From contig JAGMCT010000014.1 of assembly GCA_023129075.1 (NCBI GenBank), forward strand, positions 1 through 44,764: a stretch of 44,764 nt of DNA, read 5' to 3'. Below are positions 6,725 through 16,082 of this stretch, in pieces (positions within the stretch are counted from its first letter, which is position 1; every line of letters starts with the position of its first letter). A model generated the notes under the pieces. That model was not told the origin of the DNA and searched no databases. It saw nothing but the letters and a program-made list of their open reading frames with translations. The position numbers and the translations under genes are program-made. This DNA comes from Microcaldota archaeon (GTDB lineage Archaea; Micrarchaeota; Micrarchaeia; Anstonellales; Bilamarchaeaceae).

Positions 6725-7564
6725 ATGAAAATAGCTATCACAGGAGGAAAAGGAGGCACAGGAAAGTCCACCGTGGCAACAGCTTTAGCAATAGAATTAG
6801 CCAAGGAAAATAAGGTTTTACTCATTGATGCTGATGTTGATTGTCCTGATGATGATATTGTTCTTTCAATCGATACTAAAAAGGTAAAAGATGTTGAAAA
6901 CATGGTCCCAAATTTTGATAAGAATAAATGTATAAAGTGCGGTAGATGTTCCCAAGTATGCAAGGAAAATGCTATAGTTTTTGTGAAAGGAAAAATTCCA
7001 TTTCTTGTTCCGGAGCAGTGTACTGGTTGCAAAGCTTGTGAAATTGCCTGTCCAGTTAATGCTATTTCTGAAAAGAAACAAATTATAGGGAAAATTCTCT
7101 CCGGAAAAAAGGAAAATGTTACATTAGTAACCGGAGAAATGAAACCCGGAATAGAGGAGTCCAGTTTGATTGTAAATGCTGTCAAAAAATATATAGAACC
7201 AAAGGAAAAGAATTACGATTATATAATAATAGATACAGCAGCCGGGACACATTGTCCAGTTATTGCGGCTTTACTTGATGTGGATTTAGGAATAGCAGTA
7301 ACCGAACCAACACCTTTGGGAAACCATGATTTGAAACTTATCTTAGAATTAATGAAAGAATTAAAAGTAAAATCAAAAGTGATATTGAACAGGTCAGATA
7401 TTGCTGATAAGAAAGAGGTAGAAAAAACAGTTAAAAATTTTGGAATAAAAATAATTGCTGAAATTCCATACAGCAAAAAAATACAGGAAGCCTATTCTAA
7501 AGGAATTCCTGTAAAACACAAGGCCATTAAGGAAATTATCAAGGAGATAAAGGAGATAAAATGA
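6725..7564 (+). CDS. MinD/Mrp-type ATPase with two 4Fe-4S ferredoxin clusters
   Basis: A 279-residue P-loop ATPase of the MinD/Mrp/NBP35 superfamily. The deviant Walker A is GGKGGTGKST at residues 7-16. A ferredoxin insert at about 63-110 has two complete CxxCxxCxxxC sets (CIKCGRCSQVC and CTGCKACEIACP). Later motifs include IIIDTAAGTHCPV and TEPTPLGNHD. Related proteins handle or transfer Fe-S clusters using ATP. The start at 6725 follows AAGGGGAC with normal spacing, whereas the TTG at 6692 has no such signal. The stop overlaps the next start by four bases (ATGA). It probably works with its paralogue as a heterodimer together with the NifX-like protein. Confidence 0.9.
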   Translation: MKIAITGGKGGTGKSTVATALAIELAKENKVLLIDADVDCPDDDIVLSIDTKKVKDVENMVPNFDKNKCIKCGRCSQVCKENAIVFVKGKIPFLVPEQCTGCKACEIACPVNAISEKKQIIGKILSGKKENVTLVTGEMKPGIEESSLIVNAVKKYIEPKEKNYDYIIIDTAAGTHCPVIAALLDVDLGIAVTEPTPLGNHDLKLILELMKELKVKSKVILNRSDIADKKEVEKTVKNFGIKIIAEIPYSKKIQEAYSKGIPVKHKAIKEIIKEIKEIK

Positions 7565-8454
7565 AAACAATAACAATATTATCCGGTAAAGGAGGAGTAG
7601 GAAAAAGTTCCATAACTGCTTCTTTAGCTGTTTTATTAGCTGAAAAAGAAAAAATAGTTGCTGTTGATTGTGATGTTGATGCTCCTAATTTGGCTTTAAT
7701 TTTGGGTGTTGAAAAATTTGATAAAGAAAAAGTAATTTCAACTAATGAAAAGGCATTTGTGAATGAAAAAGCGAAAGACTGTAAAGAGATTGTAAATATG
7801 TGCACTTTTTCTGCAATTAGCTGGAATAGAAAAAAAGGATTACCTGAGATAAATAAATTTTTATGCGAAGGTTGCGGAGCCTGCCAGCTTTTATGTCCGC
7901 AGGGAATTGAATTAAAGAAAGTGAAAAACGCAGTCATTGGTGAAGCAAAAACTGACTATGGTTTTTCTCTAATTTCCGGTCAATTAAAAATGGGTGAAAG
8001 CGGCAGTGGAAAAGTAGTTGACGCTATCAAGAGAAAAGCCAGCAAATTTGATGCAGATATAATGATTGCGGATTCTTCTGCAGGAATCGGCTGTCCGGTT
8101 ATAGCTTCTATTCGAGGTTCTGACTTTGTTTTGGCAGTTACAGAACCAACACCATCAGCTTTGAGTGATTTAAAAAGAAGTTTACAGGTTGTTGAACATT
8201 TCAGAGTTCCTTATGGGATTGTAATTAATAAATATGATTTAAATAAAAAGTTCAGTAAAAAAATAGAAGAATTTGCAAAACAAAATAACATCCCTTTTTT
8301 AGGGAGAATTCCTTATGATAAAAAATTTGTTGAGGCGTTGGTTAATCTACAGCCGGTTATTAAACAAGATGAAAAATTCAAGCCAATATTTAAAAAAATC
8401 TTGAATAAAACAATTAAATATTTAGGGGTTAAGTCCAAGAATTTTGAATGTTAA
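7561..8454 (+). CDS. MinD/Mrp-type ATPase paralogue with one intact ferredoxin cluster
   Basis: A 297-residue paralogue of the preceding gene, coupled to it by a 4-bp ATGA overlap. Walker A is SGKGGVGKSS at residues 7-16. The ferredoxin insert keeps one full motif, CEGCGACQLLCP. The first motif is reduced to two cysteines (DCKEIVNMC), with the other two ligand positions replaced by Ala and Ile, so only one 4Fe-4S cluster is expected. Other motifs are IADSSAGIGCPV and TEPTPSALSD. In archaea such pairs commonly sit next to NifX-family genes. The asymmetry suggests a heteromeric ATPase with distinct donor and acceptor subunits, which is inference. This is the last gene of the operon; about 130 bp separate it from ftsZ2. 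Confidence 0.9.
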   Translation: MKTITILSGKGGVGKSSITASLAVLLAEKEKIVAVDCDVDAPNLALILGVEKFDKEKVISTNEKAFVNEKAKDCKEIVNMCTFSAISWNRKKGLPEINKFLCEGCGACQLLCPQGIELKKVKNAVIGEAKTDYGFSLISGQLKMGESGSGKVVDAIKRKASKFDADIMIADSSAGIGCPVIASIRGSDFVLAVTEPTPSALSDLKRSLQVVEHFRVPYGIVINKYDLNKKFSKKIEEFAKQNNIPFLGRIPYDKKFVEALVNLQPVIKQDEKFKPIFKKILNKTIKYLGVKSKNFEC

Positions 8455-8540
8455 AAAAAGACCATTGCTTTTAGATAGTATTCTTAAAAGATTTTCAACT
8501 CTTGTGTTTACTTCTGTAAATTCCGGTTTTTTCAACCACT

Positions 8541-8578
8541 GCCTTTTTAATATTTTGCTCTCTATTTTAAATCGGTGG
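8541..8578 (+). promoter_or_regulatory. ftsZ2 promoter region and ribosome binding site
   Basis: CCTTTTTAATATTTTG (about 8541-8556) is a TATA-like element. GGTGG at 8574-8578 is a ribosome binding site five bases before the ATG at 8584, which selects that start over the GTG at 8575. Confidence 0.45.
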
Positions 8579-8583
8579 CGACC

Positions 8584-9657
8584 ATGTTGAATAGTATAGT
8601 TAGTGATATCTTGGAGAATGAGGAAAAAATAGAACCCATTCATGAGGGCGGTTCTACGATAAGAATCTCGGTTGTTGGTATAGGCGGAGCCGGCTGTAAT
8701 TCTGTTTCCAGGATTACAAAATCAGGAATTAGAAGCGCACATACCATTGCAGTCAATACAGATAAACTTCACCTTAATATTACCGAGGCGCATTCCAAAC
8801 ACGTCCTTGGTTATTCTGTTACAAAAGGTTTGGGAGCAGGAGGATATCCTGATGTTGCAAGAAAGGCAGCAGAAATCGATAAAAAAGAACTCGCAAAACT
8901 AATAGGGGAAAATGAAATAGTATTCCTGCTTGCAGGTATGGGCGGAGGAACCGGAACAGGTGCTTCCCCTGTAATTGCACAGGTTGCAAAAGACCAGGGA
9001 GCTGTTGTCATTTCCATTGTCACCTACCCATTTGCTCTGGAAAGGGCAAGACTGAAAAAGGCGCAGGAAGGAATCAATGAACTCATGAAAGTATCTGACA
9101 CCGTTATCGTAATAGATAACAATAGACTTACATCATATGCTCCAAACCTTCCGATAAATGAAGCATTTAGAATTGCAGATGAGATTGCTTTGAGAGCAGT
9201 AAGAGGAATTTCAGATACAATCGTAGAAAGCAGTCTTATAAATATAGATTATGCAGATGTAAAATCATTGATGGGAGACGGTGGTCTTGCGATGATTTCC
9301 CTTGGAGAAGCAAAGGGAATTGATATGGTTGAGAACGTTGTTGAAGATACTCTTAACCACCCTTTACTTGATGTTGAGTATGAAGGAGCAAAGGGAGCCA
9401 TTATTCATATAGAGGGCGGACGCAATCTTTCTCTTGGAGATGCAATAAGTATAGGAGAAGGCATCTCAAAGAGTTTTGATGATAATGCACAGGTTAAACT
9501 TGGTGCTAGGTTTGTTCCTGAAATGAATGAATCAGTAAGGGTAACCTCTATAATTACCGGAGTGAAATCCCCGTCTTTATTCAGTTCTCTAGGGCAAGCC
9601 GAAGAACCGAAAAGTTTTTATGATGAAGAGACGGAAGAGATACTTAAAAATCTATAA
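8584..9657 (+). CDS. ftsZ2: Cell division GTPase FtsZ2
   Basis: A 357-residue tubulin-superfamily GTPase. The nucleotide-binding parts are visible: VVGIGGAGCNSVSRI near the N-terminus, the tubulin signature AGMGGGTGTGASPVIAQ, and IDNNRL with NEAFRIADE in the T7 region. IDNNRL and GLGAGGYPDVA are typical of the archaeal FtsZ2 group, which acts with FtsZ1 in constriction. The GTPase core ends near residue 330. A short acidic tail (FYDEETEEILKNL) follows and may bind a partner. It is followed by aglB after only eight bases, so the two are probably co-transcribed. A second FtsZ of the FtsZ1 type lies at 42179-43282. Confidence 0.95.
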   Translation: MLNSIVSDILENEEKIEPIHEGGSTIRISVVGIGGAGCNSVSRITKSGIRSAHTIAVNTDKLHLNITEAHSKHVLGYSVTKGLGAGGYPDVARKAAEIDKKELAKLIGENEIVFLLAGMGGGTGTGASPVIAQVAKDQGAVVISIVTYPFALERARLKKAQEGINELMKVSDTVIVIDNNRLTSYAPNLPINEAFRIADEIALRAVRGISDTIVESSLINIDYADVKSLMGDGGLAMISLGEAKGIDMVENVVEDTLNHPLLDVEYEGAKGAIIHIEGGRNLSLGDAISIGEGISKSFDDNAQVKLGARFVPEMNESVRVTSIITGVKSPSLFSSLGQAEEPKSFYDEETEEILKNL

Positions 9658-9665
9658 GTGATGGA

Positions 9666-12593
9666 ATGATTGAGTTCAACCTTTTTCTTTACCTTATTGT
9701 TCTTGCTCTCGGATTCGGCCTTCCAGGAGCATTGCTTTTCCTCGGCCTGTTCAAAAAAAGTGATCTGAATTTTATTGAAAAGATACTGGCCGGCTTAGGA
9801 ATAGGAGTAATAATTCCTGCTTTTGTTTCCTGGATTTTATTTATATTCGGTGTTCCTTTCAACTACGGAATCGCTTTACTTTCAATATTCATTTCATATG
9901 CAATAGGTTTGATATTCTTTATAAAAGAAAAAGCATATCTATTTTCTTTTCCAAAAGATTTTATTTCTGATTTCAAGCAAAACTGGAAATCATATATCCT
10001 TCCTATTCTCCTTCTTCTTGTTGTTTTCTTTTCTTTCTGGCTGAGAATCCAATCTTATAGCCCGGTATTCCACGAACTTGACCCTTACTTTTACCTTTAC
10101 CATACCTATTTTATACTTCATGACGGCGGAGCACCACTAATCGATGACCTTGCATGGTATCCTGAGGTTTTTACTTCCCATAGACAGGCTCCGTTGAAGG
10201 CATACCTTGAAGCAGATGCCTATGCCCTTTATACAGGCGGAGAAAAGATGGGTGCAGATACTGATATCTATTTGAATGTAATAACCGCAGGTTTGCTCCC
10301 CCCTCTTTTTGCGGCTCTTGCAGTTTTTTTCTTTTATCTTTTCATTTCCGCAGAGTACAAAAAGGAATTTGCACTAATAGGAGCATCCATAATCTCCTTT
10401 GTCCCGATGTTTTTTATGAAAACACTTGCAGGGGAAAGCGAGGTTCAGCCATATGCATTCTTTGGATTGGCATTCTTTCTTGGGTTTTATGCGCTTGCAA
10501 TAAAAAGAAAAGACCTCCGTTATGCTGTTCTTGCAGCAATAGGCTATATGGCAACCGCGTTAGGTTCAAGCTCAGCAATTGTTCTCCAGACAGTTCTTAT
10601 GCTTTTTATACCTCTGCACGCCCTGTTCATGTTTTTTATCTCAAAGAAAAAAGAAGAGCTTTTATTCAAATTGAAAACAGATGGGATTGTTATTCTTGGG
10701 GTTTTTCTTGCTCCATTACTAATGATGTTCTTCAGAGAAACTGTTGATATATTCTCTCTTTTCAGCGGAGCAAACCTGATTATACTTACAGTTTACATAT
10801 TTTCTATTCTGCTCTATTATATAAAATCCATAAAAATAAAGGACCCTGAAATATTATTCTATTATGCAGGAGGCGCCATTGCAATAGGTCTTATCGTGAT
10901 GCTTTTCACCCCAATTGGAGCAAGCTTCTTTTCAATTGTGAAAGGCTCCGCAGGGGTTGCACAGTTTGGCGTACCATTGCACAGGACAATCCAGGAGCAG
11001 GGACTTGCCGGCTCCTCTTTCCAATCCCAAATAGGATTCATAGGAACGGTCTTTCAGCCCCCCCTCTACTATATCCTTTATCCTATAACAGCACTTGTCA
11101 ACCTTATTCTCTCAACCATCTTCTGGACAGTAAACGCGGTATTTTCCGCAGGCCTGAACTTCACCCAAAAAACCGACAGCATGCTGCACGTGGTTTTTTT
11201 CTTTGTATTCCTTTCTGTGGCTCATTCCTTATATGAGAAAATCTTCCTAAGAAAAGAGAGATTAAGCCTTCTTTATGCAGCGTTCATAATCCCGATTTCT
11301 ATGATTGGCCTTCTAAAAACAAAATATACTATTTATATGGGTGTTGCCCTTGGAACCGGAGTTGGCATCTCATTCGGAGAACTTTTCCTGTTCCTCTCCA
11401 CCTATCTTTCAAAATACAAAAAAGAGATATTTGCAGGGTTGGTATTCATAGGGATTCTTTTTGCATATTTCCAGGTTTACGGCGCAAATTCAATGACGCA
11501 GGGAATACTCTCTGTGATATGGCAGCCAAGGTTCCAGGATGACCCAATGGCCCTTCAGCCTAAATTTTCAGAATTGTGTTCACAGGGTGTTTCAGAAGTA
11601 TGTCCAATTGCAAGCGACCCTCTTCTCTATGCCAATTTAGGTACAAACTACCAATACAGCCAGAATCTCTGCTTATTCTCTCTTGTTTCAGACCCTTATA
11701 ATCCTTCCAGTGTAGAAATGGCAGGGGTATCTGTAAGATGCCAGAGATTAGCATACTACTGGGTGGATTCAATGGAATGGATAAGAACGCTCCCTGAAGA
11801 TGCAAGAATTATCTCCTGGTGGGATTACGGCCACTGGATAAACTATTTCGGTCAGCACGCTTCAGTTCTCAGAAATGACCATGCCTCAACAAGCATGATA
11901 GGCGCAACCGCTTATGGTTTCCTCCACGGAACTGAAGAAGAGCTCATCTCTTTTATGAAGGCCCATGATTCAGAGTATGCATTATTTGATAAGGAGCTTA
12001 TGCTGGACACCTATTCCAATTTCAAGAAGTTTGGAGGAAAATACGGTGCTTTGAATTACCTGGGCTGCGCCCATGCTAACAGAACAAGTGTTTCCAAATC
12101 CCCTGGAAATTCTGAATGCGAATTGGAACATCTCTGGGAGGAGATAGTGCTTACGGGAGAAGAATGCACCCTTTCTGAATTAAGCGGGGAAAAAGGCCTT
12201 CTGGCTTACAGCATGAAAAGAATAACCACTCCTTCAGGTATACAGGTAACACCAGTTGCTTCCTATTGTGTAGGGAAAGCTGAATTGACCACAGGAGAAT
12301 TCTTTGCTCCTTATTATTTAGATAAGAAATACCCAAACGGCGACCTCCAGCTGAATAAAGCATTTATGGTTGAGGAATACACAACCTCCCAAGGCAACAG
12401 GGTTTTCGGATTATTCTATACAAAGGAAAAGATATGGCTGGAAAAGGGAGAACTCAAAAGCGGATGGGAGGATAGAAGTACAAAATTCTATGATTCTGTT
12501 CTTTACCGGGCTCTTATCCTACAGGAGCTGGACAACTTTGAACTGCTTTACACAAGTCCGCAGGGAGAGGTCGTTGTTTTCAAGATAAGATAA
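9666..12593 (+). CDS. aglB: Oligosaccharyltransferase AglB/STT3
   Basis: A 975-residue integral membrane enzyme that transfers a lipid-linked glycan to asparagine of N-X-S/T sequons outside the membrane. The N-terminal half has about 13 hydrophobic segments. The first external loop holds the acidic catalytic motif around D139 (HELDPYFYLYH), and the WWDYG signature is at 718-722 (SWWDYGHW). The soluble C-terminal domain follows. The start at 9666 has GTGATGG just upstream. The 3' end overlaps the convergent cyclic-DPG synthetase gene by 14 bp. Its products may include the external domain of the protein at 23979 and the lipoproteins in this window. Confidence 0.95.
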   Translation: MIEFNLFLYLIVLALGFGLPGALLFLGLFKKSDLNFIEKILAGLGIGVIIPAFVSWILFIFGVPFNYGIALLSIFISYAIGLIFFIKEKAYLFSFPKDFISDFKQNWKSYILPILLLLVVFFSFWLRIQSYSPVFHELDPYFYLYHTYFILHDGGAPLIDDLAWYPEVFTSHRQAPLKAYLEADAYALYTGGEKMGADTDIYLNVITAGLLPPLFAALAVFFFYLFISAEYKKEFALIGASIISFVPMFFMKTLAGESEVQPYAFFGLAFFLGFYALAIKRKDLRYAVLAAIGYMATALGSSSAIVLQTVLMLFIPLHALFMFFISKKKEELLFKLKTDGIVILGVFLAPLLMMFFRETVDIFSLFSGANLIILTVYIFSILLYYIKSIKIKDPEILFYYAGGAIAIGLIVMLFTPIGASFFSIVKGSAGVAQFGVPLHRTIQEQGLAGSSFQSQIGFIGTVFQPPLYYILYPITALVNLILSTIFWTVNAVFSAGLNFTQKTDSMLHVVFFFVFLSVAHSLYEKIFLRKERLSLLYAAFIIPISMIGLLKTKYTIYMGVALGTGVGISFGELFLFLSTYLSKYKKEIFAGLVFIGILFAYFQVYGANSMTQGILSVIWQPRFQDDPMALQPKFSELCSQGVSEVCPIASDPLLYANLGTNYQYSQNLCLFSLVSDPYNPSSVEMAGVSVRCQRLAYYWVDSMEWIRTLPEDARIISWWDYGHWINYFGQHASVLRNDHASTSMIGATAYGFLHGTEEELISFMKAHDSEYALFDKELMLDTYSNFKKFGGKYGALNYLGCAHANRTSVSKSPGNSECELEHLWEEIVLTGEECTLSELSGEKGLLAYSMKRITTPSGIQVTPVASYCVGKAELTTGEFFAPYYLDKKYPNGDLQLNKAFMVEEYTTSQGNRVFGLFYTKEKIWLEKGELKSGWEDRSTKFYDSVLYRALILQELDNFELLYTSPQGEVVVFKIR

Positions 12594-13890
12594 ATTCTTT
12601 TACAAGCCTTTTCATGCTTCCTTTTCTTTCCTTTATTTTATAAGAAACATGCACAATAGGTACATTAACCTTTATAACATTCCTCAAATCCATGGGTGTT
12701 CCGCTAACCACCACTTCAGGTTTTGCATTCTCAATGGTTTTTTCCAGTTCCTTTAACTGCTTTCTGGAATAACCCAGCGCAGGAAGCACTCTTCCCATAT
12801 GCCTATACTTTGAATATGCTTTCTTTATGCTCCCAACCGCAAACCTTCTTGGTTCAATGAGCTTTGCTCCTTTTCTTTTTGCATATAAATAACCTGCCCC
12901 ATAACTCATCCCTCCATGTGTTATCGTAGGTCCGTCATCTATTGCAAGCACCCTTTTTCCCTTTAAATTCCCTTCAAAATCCGAACTCAATATTGTATCA
13001 GTCTCAAATATTTTTGCTTTTGAATTTACCTCCTTTGCATTTTTCCTTATAATTCCTGCACCTTTTTTACTTCCACTCACCTTATTTATTACTATTACAT
13101 CTGCCATCCTGAAGTTCGCTTCCCCTGGATAATATTTCAACTCATGCCCTGGCCTTAGTGCATCCGCAACCACAATGTGCAAATCCGATTCATAAAAAGG
13201 CAGGTCGTTGTTTCCCCCATCCCATAAAATGATATCCGCTTCCTTTTCCGCTTTCCTAAGAATCTTTTCATAATCCACTCCTGCAAAAACCACAAATCCA
13301 TTTTTTATGTGCCCTTCATATTCCTCTCTTTCTTCTACAGTACATTCTGCTTTCTTCAAATCCCTGATTGAAGCAAACCTCTGAACCTCCTGTTTTCTCA
13401 AGTCTCCATAAGGCATCGGATGCCTTATTATTGCAACCCTCTTCCCGCTCTTCTTCAATATTCGGGATATGTATTTCGTGAGCGGGGATTTTCCTGCTCC
13501 GGTTCTCACAGCACACACTGCAAGCACGGGTTTTCTACTCTTCAGCATGGTTTTTTCCCCTCCAAGAAGCACAAAGTTCGCTCCTGCTGCGTTTGCCCTT
13601 GAAGCCAGATGCATTACATGCTCGTGCGAAACATCCGAATAAGAGAAAACCACCGAATCTATCTTATGCCTCTTGATTAGTTTTTCCAAATCCCGTTCCT
13701 CATAAATTGGAATTCCCTTTGAATATAGTTTCCCTGCAAGCTCTTTTGGATATCTCCTTCCCCCTATTCCCGGAATCTGCGCTGCTGTAAACCCTACAAC
13801 CTCAAACTCCTTCTTACCCCTGAAATACAGGTTAAAATTATGAAAATCTCTTCCGGCTGCTCCAAGAATAAGAACCTTTTTCCTTTTCAT
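12580..13890 (-). CDS. Cyclic 2,3-diphosphoglycerate synthetase-like GTPase/ATPase (COG2403)
   Basis: A 436-residue protein of the archaeal COG2403 family, which includes the cyclic 2,3-diphosphoglycerate synthetase of methanogens. Residues 1-110 form a Rossmann-like domain (LILGAAGRDFHNFN). A P-loop lies at 127-135 (AVRTGAGKS), with a downstream acidic strand (IILWDGGNNDLPF) and IVINKVSGS as a G4-like motif. THGGMSYGAGY and GTPMDLRNVI are also typical. cDPG is a thermoprotective solute and phosphate store in some thermophilic archaea. Some family members may do other chemistry, so the exact substrate is not proven. It is divergent from topA and shares an 85-bp promoter region with it. Confidence 0.85.
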   Translation of the reverse strand: MKRKKVLILGAAGRDFHNFNLYFRGKKEFEVVGFTAAQIPGIGGRRYPKELAGKLYSKGIPIYEERDLEKLIKRHKIDSVVFSYSDVSHEHVMHLASRANAAGANFVLLGGEKTMLKSRKPVLAVCAVRTGAGKSPLTKYISRILKKSGKRVAIIRHPMPYGDLRKQEVQRFASIRDLKKAECTVEEREEYEGHIKNGFVVFAGVDYEKILRKAEKEADIILWDGGNNDLPFYESDLHIVVADALRPGHELKYYPGEANFRMADVIVINKVSGSKKGAGIIRKNAKEVNSKAKIFETDTILSSDFEGNLKGKRVLAIDDGPTITHGGMSYGAGYLYAKRKGAKLIEPRRFAVGSIKKAYSKYRHMGRVLPALGYSRKQLKELEKTIENAKPEVVVSGTPMDLRNVIKVNVPIVHVSYKIKERKGSMKRLVKEFILS

Positions 13891-13910
13891 GATTTAAGAA
13901 GTGTTACACT

Positions 13911-13950
13911 CCTTTAAATTATTTTCTCCCTTCCCCCTACCTTTTTTAAA
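13911..13950. promoter_or_regulatory. Divergent promoters for the cDPG synthetase gene and topA
   Basis: AATTTAAAGG on the minus strand (13911-13920) lies 21-30 bases upstream of the minus-strand start at 13890. CTTTTTTAAA on the plus strand (13941-13950) lies 26-35 bases upstream of the topA ATG at 13976. Both are archaeal TATA boxes placed for short leaders. Confidence 0.6.
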
Positions 13951-13975
13951 TCCCTTCCTTCAAAAACGCAAAACC

Positions 13976-16027
13976 ATGGAGCTAATTGTTGCGGAGAAAC
14001 CAAAGGTCGCGTACACAATAGCAAAAGCACTCCATCCTTCCCCCAAAAGAATAACAGAAGGAAAGGTTGCCTATTACGAATTTGAACTAAATGGAGAAAT
14101 GGTTGTTGTTGCCCCGGCAGTAGGCCATCTTTTCACGTTGGCAGAAAAAAACAAAACAAATTCCTACCCTGTTTTTGATATAGAGTGGAAGCCAACCTAC
14201 GAGACCTCCAAATCCTCCTATTTCTCACGCCCTTATGTTGCTCTGTTAAAAAAACTTGGAAAAGAAGCAGACTTGCTTACAGTTGCCTGCGATTATGATA
14301 TTGAAGGAACCCTAATTGGTTATAATGTTTACCGTTTCTGCTATGGAAAAAAGGATGCAGCAAGGATGAAGTTTTCAGCTCTTGTTCCCTCAGAATTAAA
14401 GGATGCGTATGCAAACAAAGGAGAGCTTGATTTGGGGAATGCACATGCTGGAGAAGCAAGGCATATTCTTGATTGGTATTACGGCATAAATTTGAGCAGG
14501 GCTCTGATGTCCTGTTTAAAAACCGCAGGAACATTCAGAATTCTCAGTATAGGAAGGGTGCAGGGACCTGCCCTTAACCTGCTTGCTGAAAAGGAGGATG
14601 CAATAAAGAAATTTGTATCCGAGCCTTACTGGGAGGTATACATCCAATGCAGGGGTTTTCTCTTCCTCCACAAAGCAAACCGTTTCTTTGATGAAGAAAA
14701 AGCAAAAAAGGTTCACTCTAGAATAGGGAAAACAGGAATAGTTGCAAATAAGGAAGTCAGTGAAAAGAAAATACCCCCTTACCCTCCGTTTGACCTTACC
14801 TCTCTGCAGACCGAAGCATACAGGACATTCGGCTTCAGCCCCACAAGAACCCTTAAGCTTGCGCAAAACCTTTATGAGGATTCTCTTATTTCCTACCCTC
14901 GTACCTCTTCACAAAAACTTTCAGCAAAACTAAACCTTCCAAGAATTCTGCAAAAGCTTGCAGAGATTGAAGAATACGCAGAGCATGCAGGGAAGCTTAT
15001 TTCAGAGAAAAGATTCAGGCCCATGCAGGGAAAAAAGGACGACCCTGCACATCCGGCAATCCATCCAACAGGCCAGAAAGGAAAGATGGATAAGGATGAA
15101 AAGAAATTATACGATTTGATAGTAAAAAGATTCCTTTCTGTTTTTGCTTCCTGGGCCAAATCCGAAATAACCCATATTCTTATAGAAACCGGAGAAGAGC
15201 CTTTCACAGGAAAGGGCATAAGAATTATAGAGAAAGGATGGATAGAATATTATAGCCCATACTACAAAAGTAAGGAGGTTGAAATCCCGTTCTTTGAACA
15301 GAAAGAACAGGTTGAAATAGAAGATAAAGAGAAAAAGAAGAAAAAAACAAAACCACCTGCAAGATATACTCCTGCATCCATTATCTCTGAATTGGAAAAA
15401 AGAAACTTGGGCACAAAGGCCACGCGGGCAGCTATAATAGAAACTCTTGTCAAAAGAGAATACATAACAGGAAGAAGCCTGGAGGTTACTGATTTTGGGA
15501 TTGGCATCTGGAAGGTACTGAAAGATGAGGTTCCGACAATTCTTGATGAGGAGCTCACAAGGTCTATAGAAAGTAAAATGGTTAAGATATCAGAAGGAAA
15601 GATAAAAATGGAGGAGCCAATAGAAGAAGGCAGACAGCGGCTCATTTCAATCCTTTCAAAGTTCAAACAAAGGGAAAAAGAGATAGGAGAAAGCCTGAAA
15701 AAGGCTCTTAAGCTTTCAAGCGGAAGTAATGTCATTGGAAAATGCGGATGCGGAGGAGATTTAAAAATAATAAAATTAAAGAACGGCAATCAGTTCGTAG
15801 GGTGCTCCAATTATCCAAATTGCAGACAAACATATCCCCTTCCTTCCGGAAGCTGGGTAACACCCACTGGAAAGACATGCAAAGAGTGCGGAAAACCAAT
15901 TATAAAGGTTTCAAAGAACAGGAAATTCTATCAGATGTGCGTAAGCCCTGCTTGCCCTTCAAAAGCAAATTGGGGAAAGAAAAAAGATAACAAAGAAGAA
16001 AAAAAGAAAAAAGAAAACAAGGATTGA
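13976..16027 (+). CDS. topA: DNA topoisomerase I (type IA)
   Basis: A 683-residue type IA topoisomerase that relaxes negative supercoils through a 5'-phosphotyrosine. The N-terminal TOPRIM domain starts ELIVAEKPKVAYTIAKAL, with the acidic CDYDIEG triad further on. The active-site Tyr is Y307 in SLISYPRTSS. The C-terminus has two zinc-ribbon-like repeats (CGCGG...CSNYPNC and CKECGKP...CVSPACPS) and a Lys-rich tail. The start at 13976 is chosen over the in-frame upstream ATG because it begins exactly at the conserved TOPRIM sequence and lies about 30 bases after a TATA box. No helicase domain is fused, so it is not a reverse gyrase. Confidence 0.95.
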   Translation: MELIVAEKPKVAYTIAKALHPSPKRITEGKVAYYEFELNGEMVVVAPAVGHLFTLAEKNKTNSYPVFDIEWKPTYETSKSSYFSRPYVALLKKLGKEADLLTVACDYDIEGTLIGYNVYRFCYGKKDAARMKFSALVPSELKDAYANKGELDLGNAHAGEARHILDWYYGINLSRALMSCLKTAGTFRILSIGRVQGPALNLLAEKEDAIKKFVSEPYWEVYIQCRGFLFLHKANRFFDEEKAKKVHSRIGKTGIVANKEVSEKKIPPYPPFDLTSLQTEAYRTFGFSPTRTLKLAQNLYEDSLISYPRTSSQKLSAKLNLPRILQKLAEIEEYAEHAGKLISEKRFRPMQGKKDDPAHPAIHPTGQKGKMDKDEKKLYDLIVKRFLSVFASWAKSEITHILIETGEEPFTGKGIRIIEKGWIEYYSPYYKSKEVEIPFFEQKEQVEIEDKEKKKKKTKPPARYTPASIISELEKRNLGTKATRAAIIETLVKREYITGRSLEVTDFGIGIWKVLKDEVPTILDEELTRSIESKMVKISEGKIKMEEPIEEGRQRLISILSKFKQREKEIGESLKKALKLSSGSNVIGKCGCGGDLKIIKLKNGNQFVGCSNYPNCRQTYPLPSGSWVTPTGKTCKECGKPIIKVSKNRKFYQMCVSPACPSKANWGKKKDNKEEKKKKENKD

Positions 16028-16082
16028 TACCTCAAAGAAGAACCCCAAACATTTTTAATTCTATTTTTGCAAGGGTTGTTTA

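Noticed and set aside
6276-8454. Nitrogen-fixation cluster
   Set aside because: Only a NifX-family protein and Mrp-type ATPases are present; there is no nifH, nifD, nifK, nifE, nifN or radical-SAM NifB in the window.
8455-8583. Search for a tRNA or small RNA gene before ftsZ2
   Set aside because: No cloverleaf, T-loop or C/D-box pattern was found; the stretch looks like a plain A/T-rich promoter region.
13976-16027. Reverse gyrase
   Set aside because: The protein has the TOPRIM and type IA core plus zinc ribbons but no N-terminal helicase-like domain, so it is ordinary topoisomerase I.
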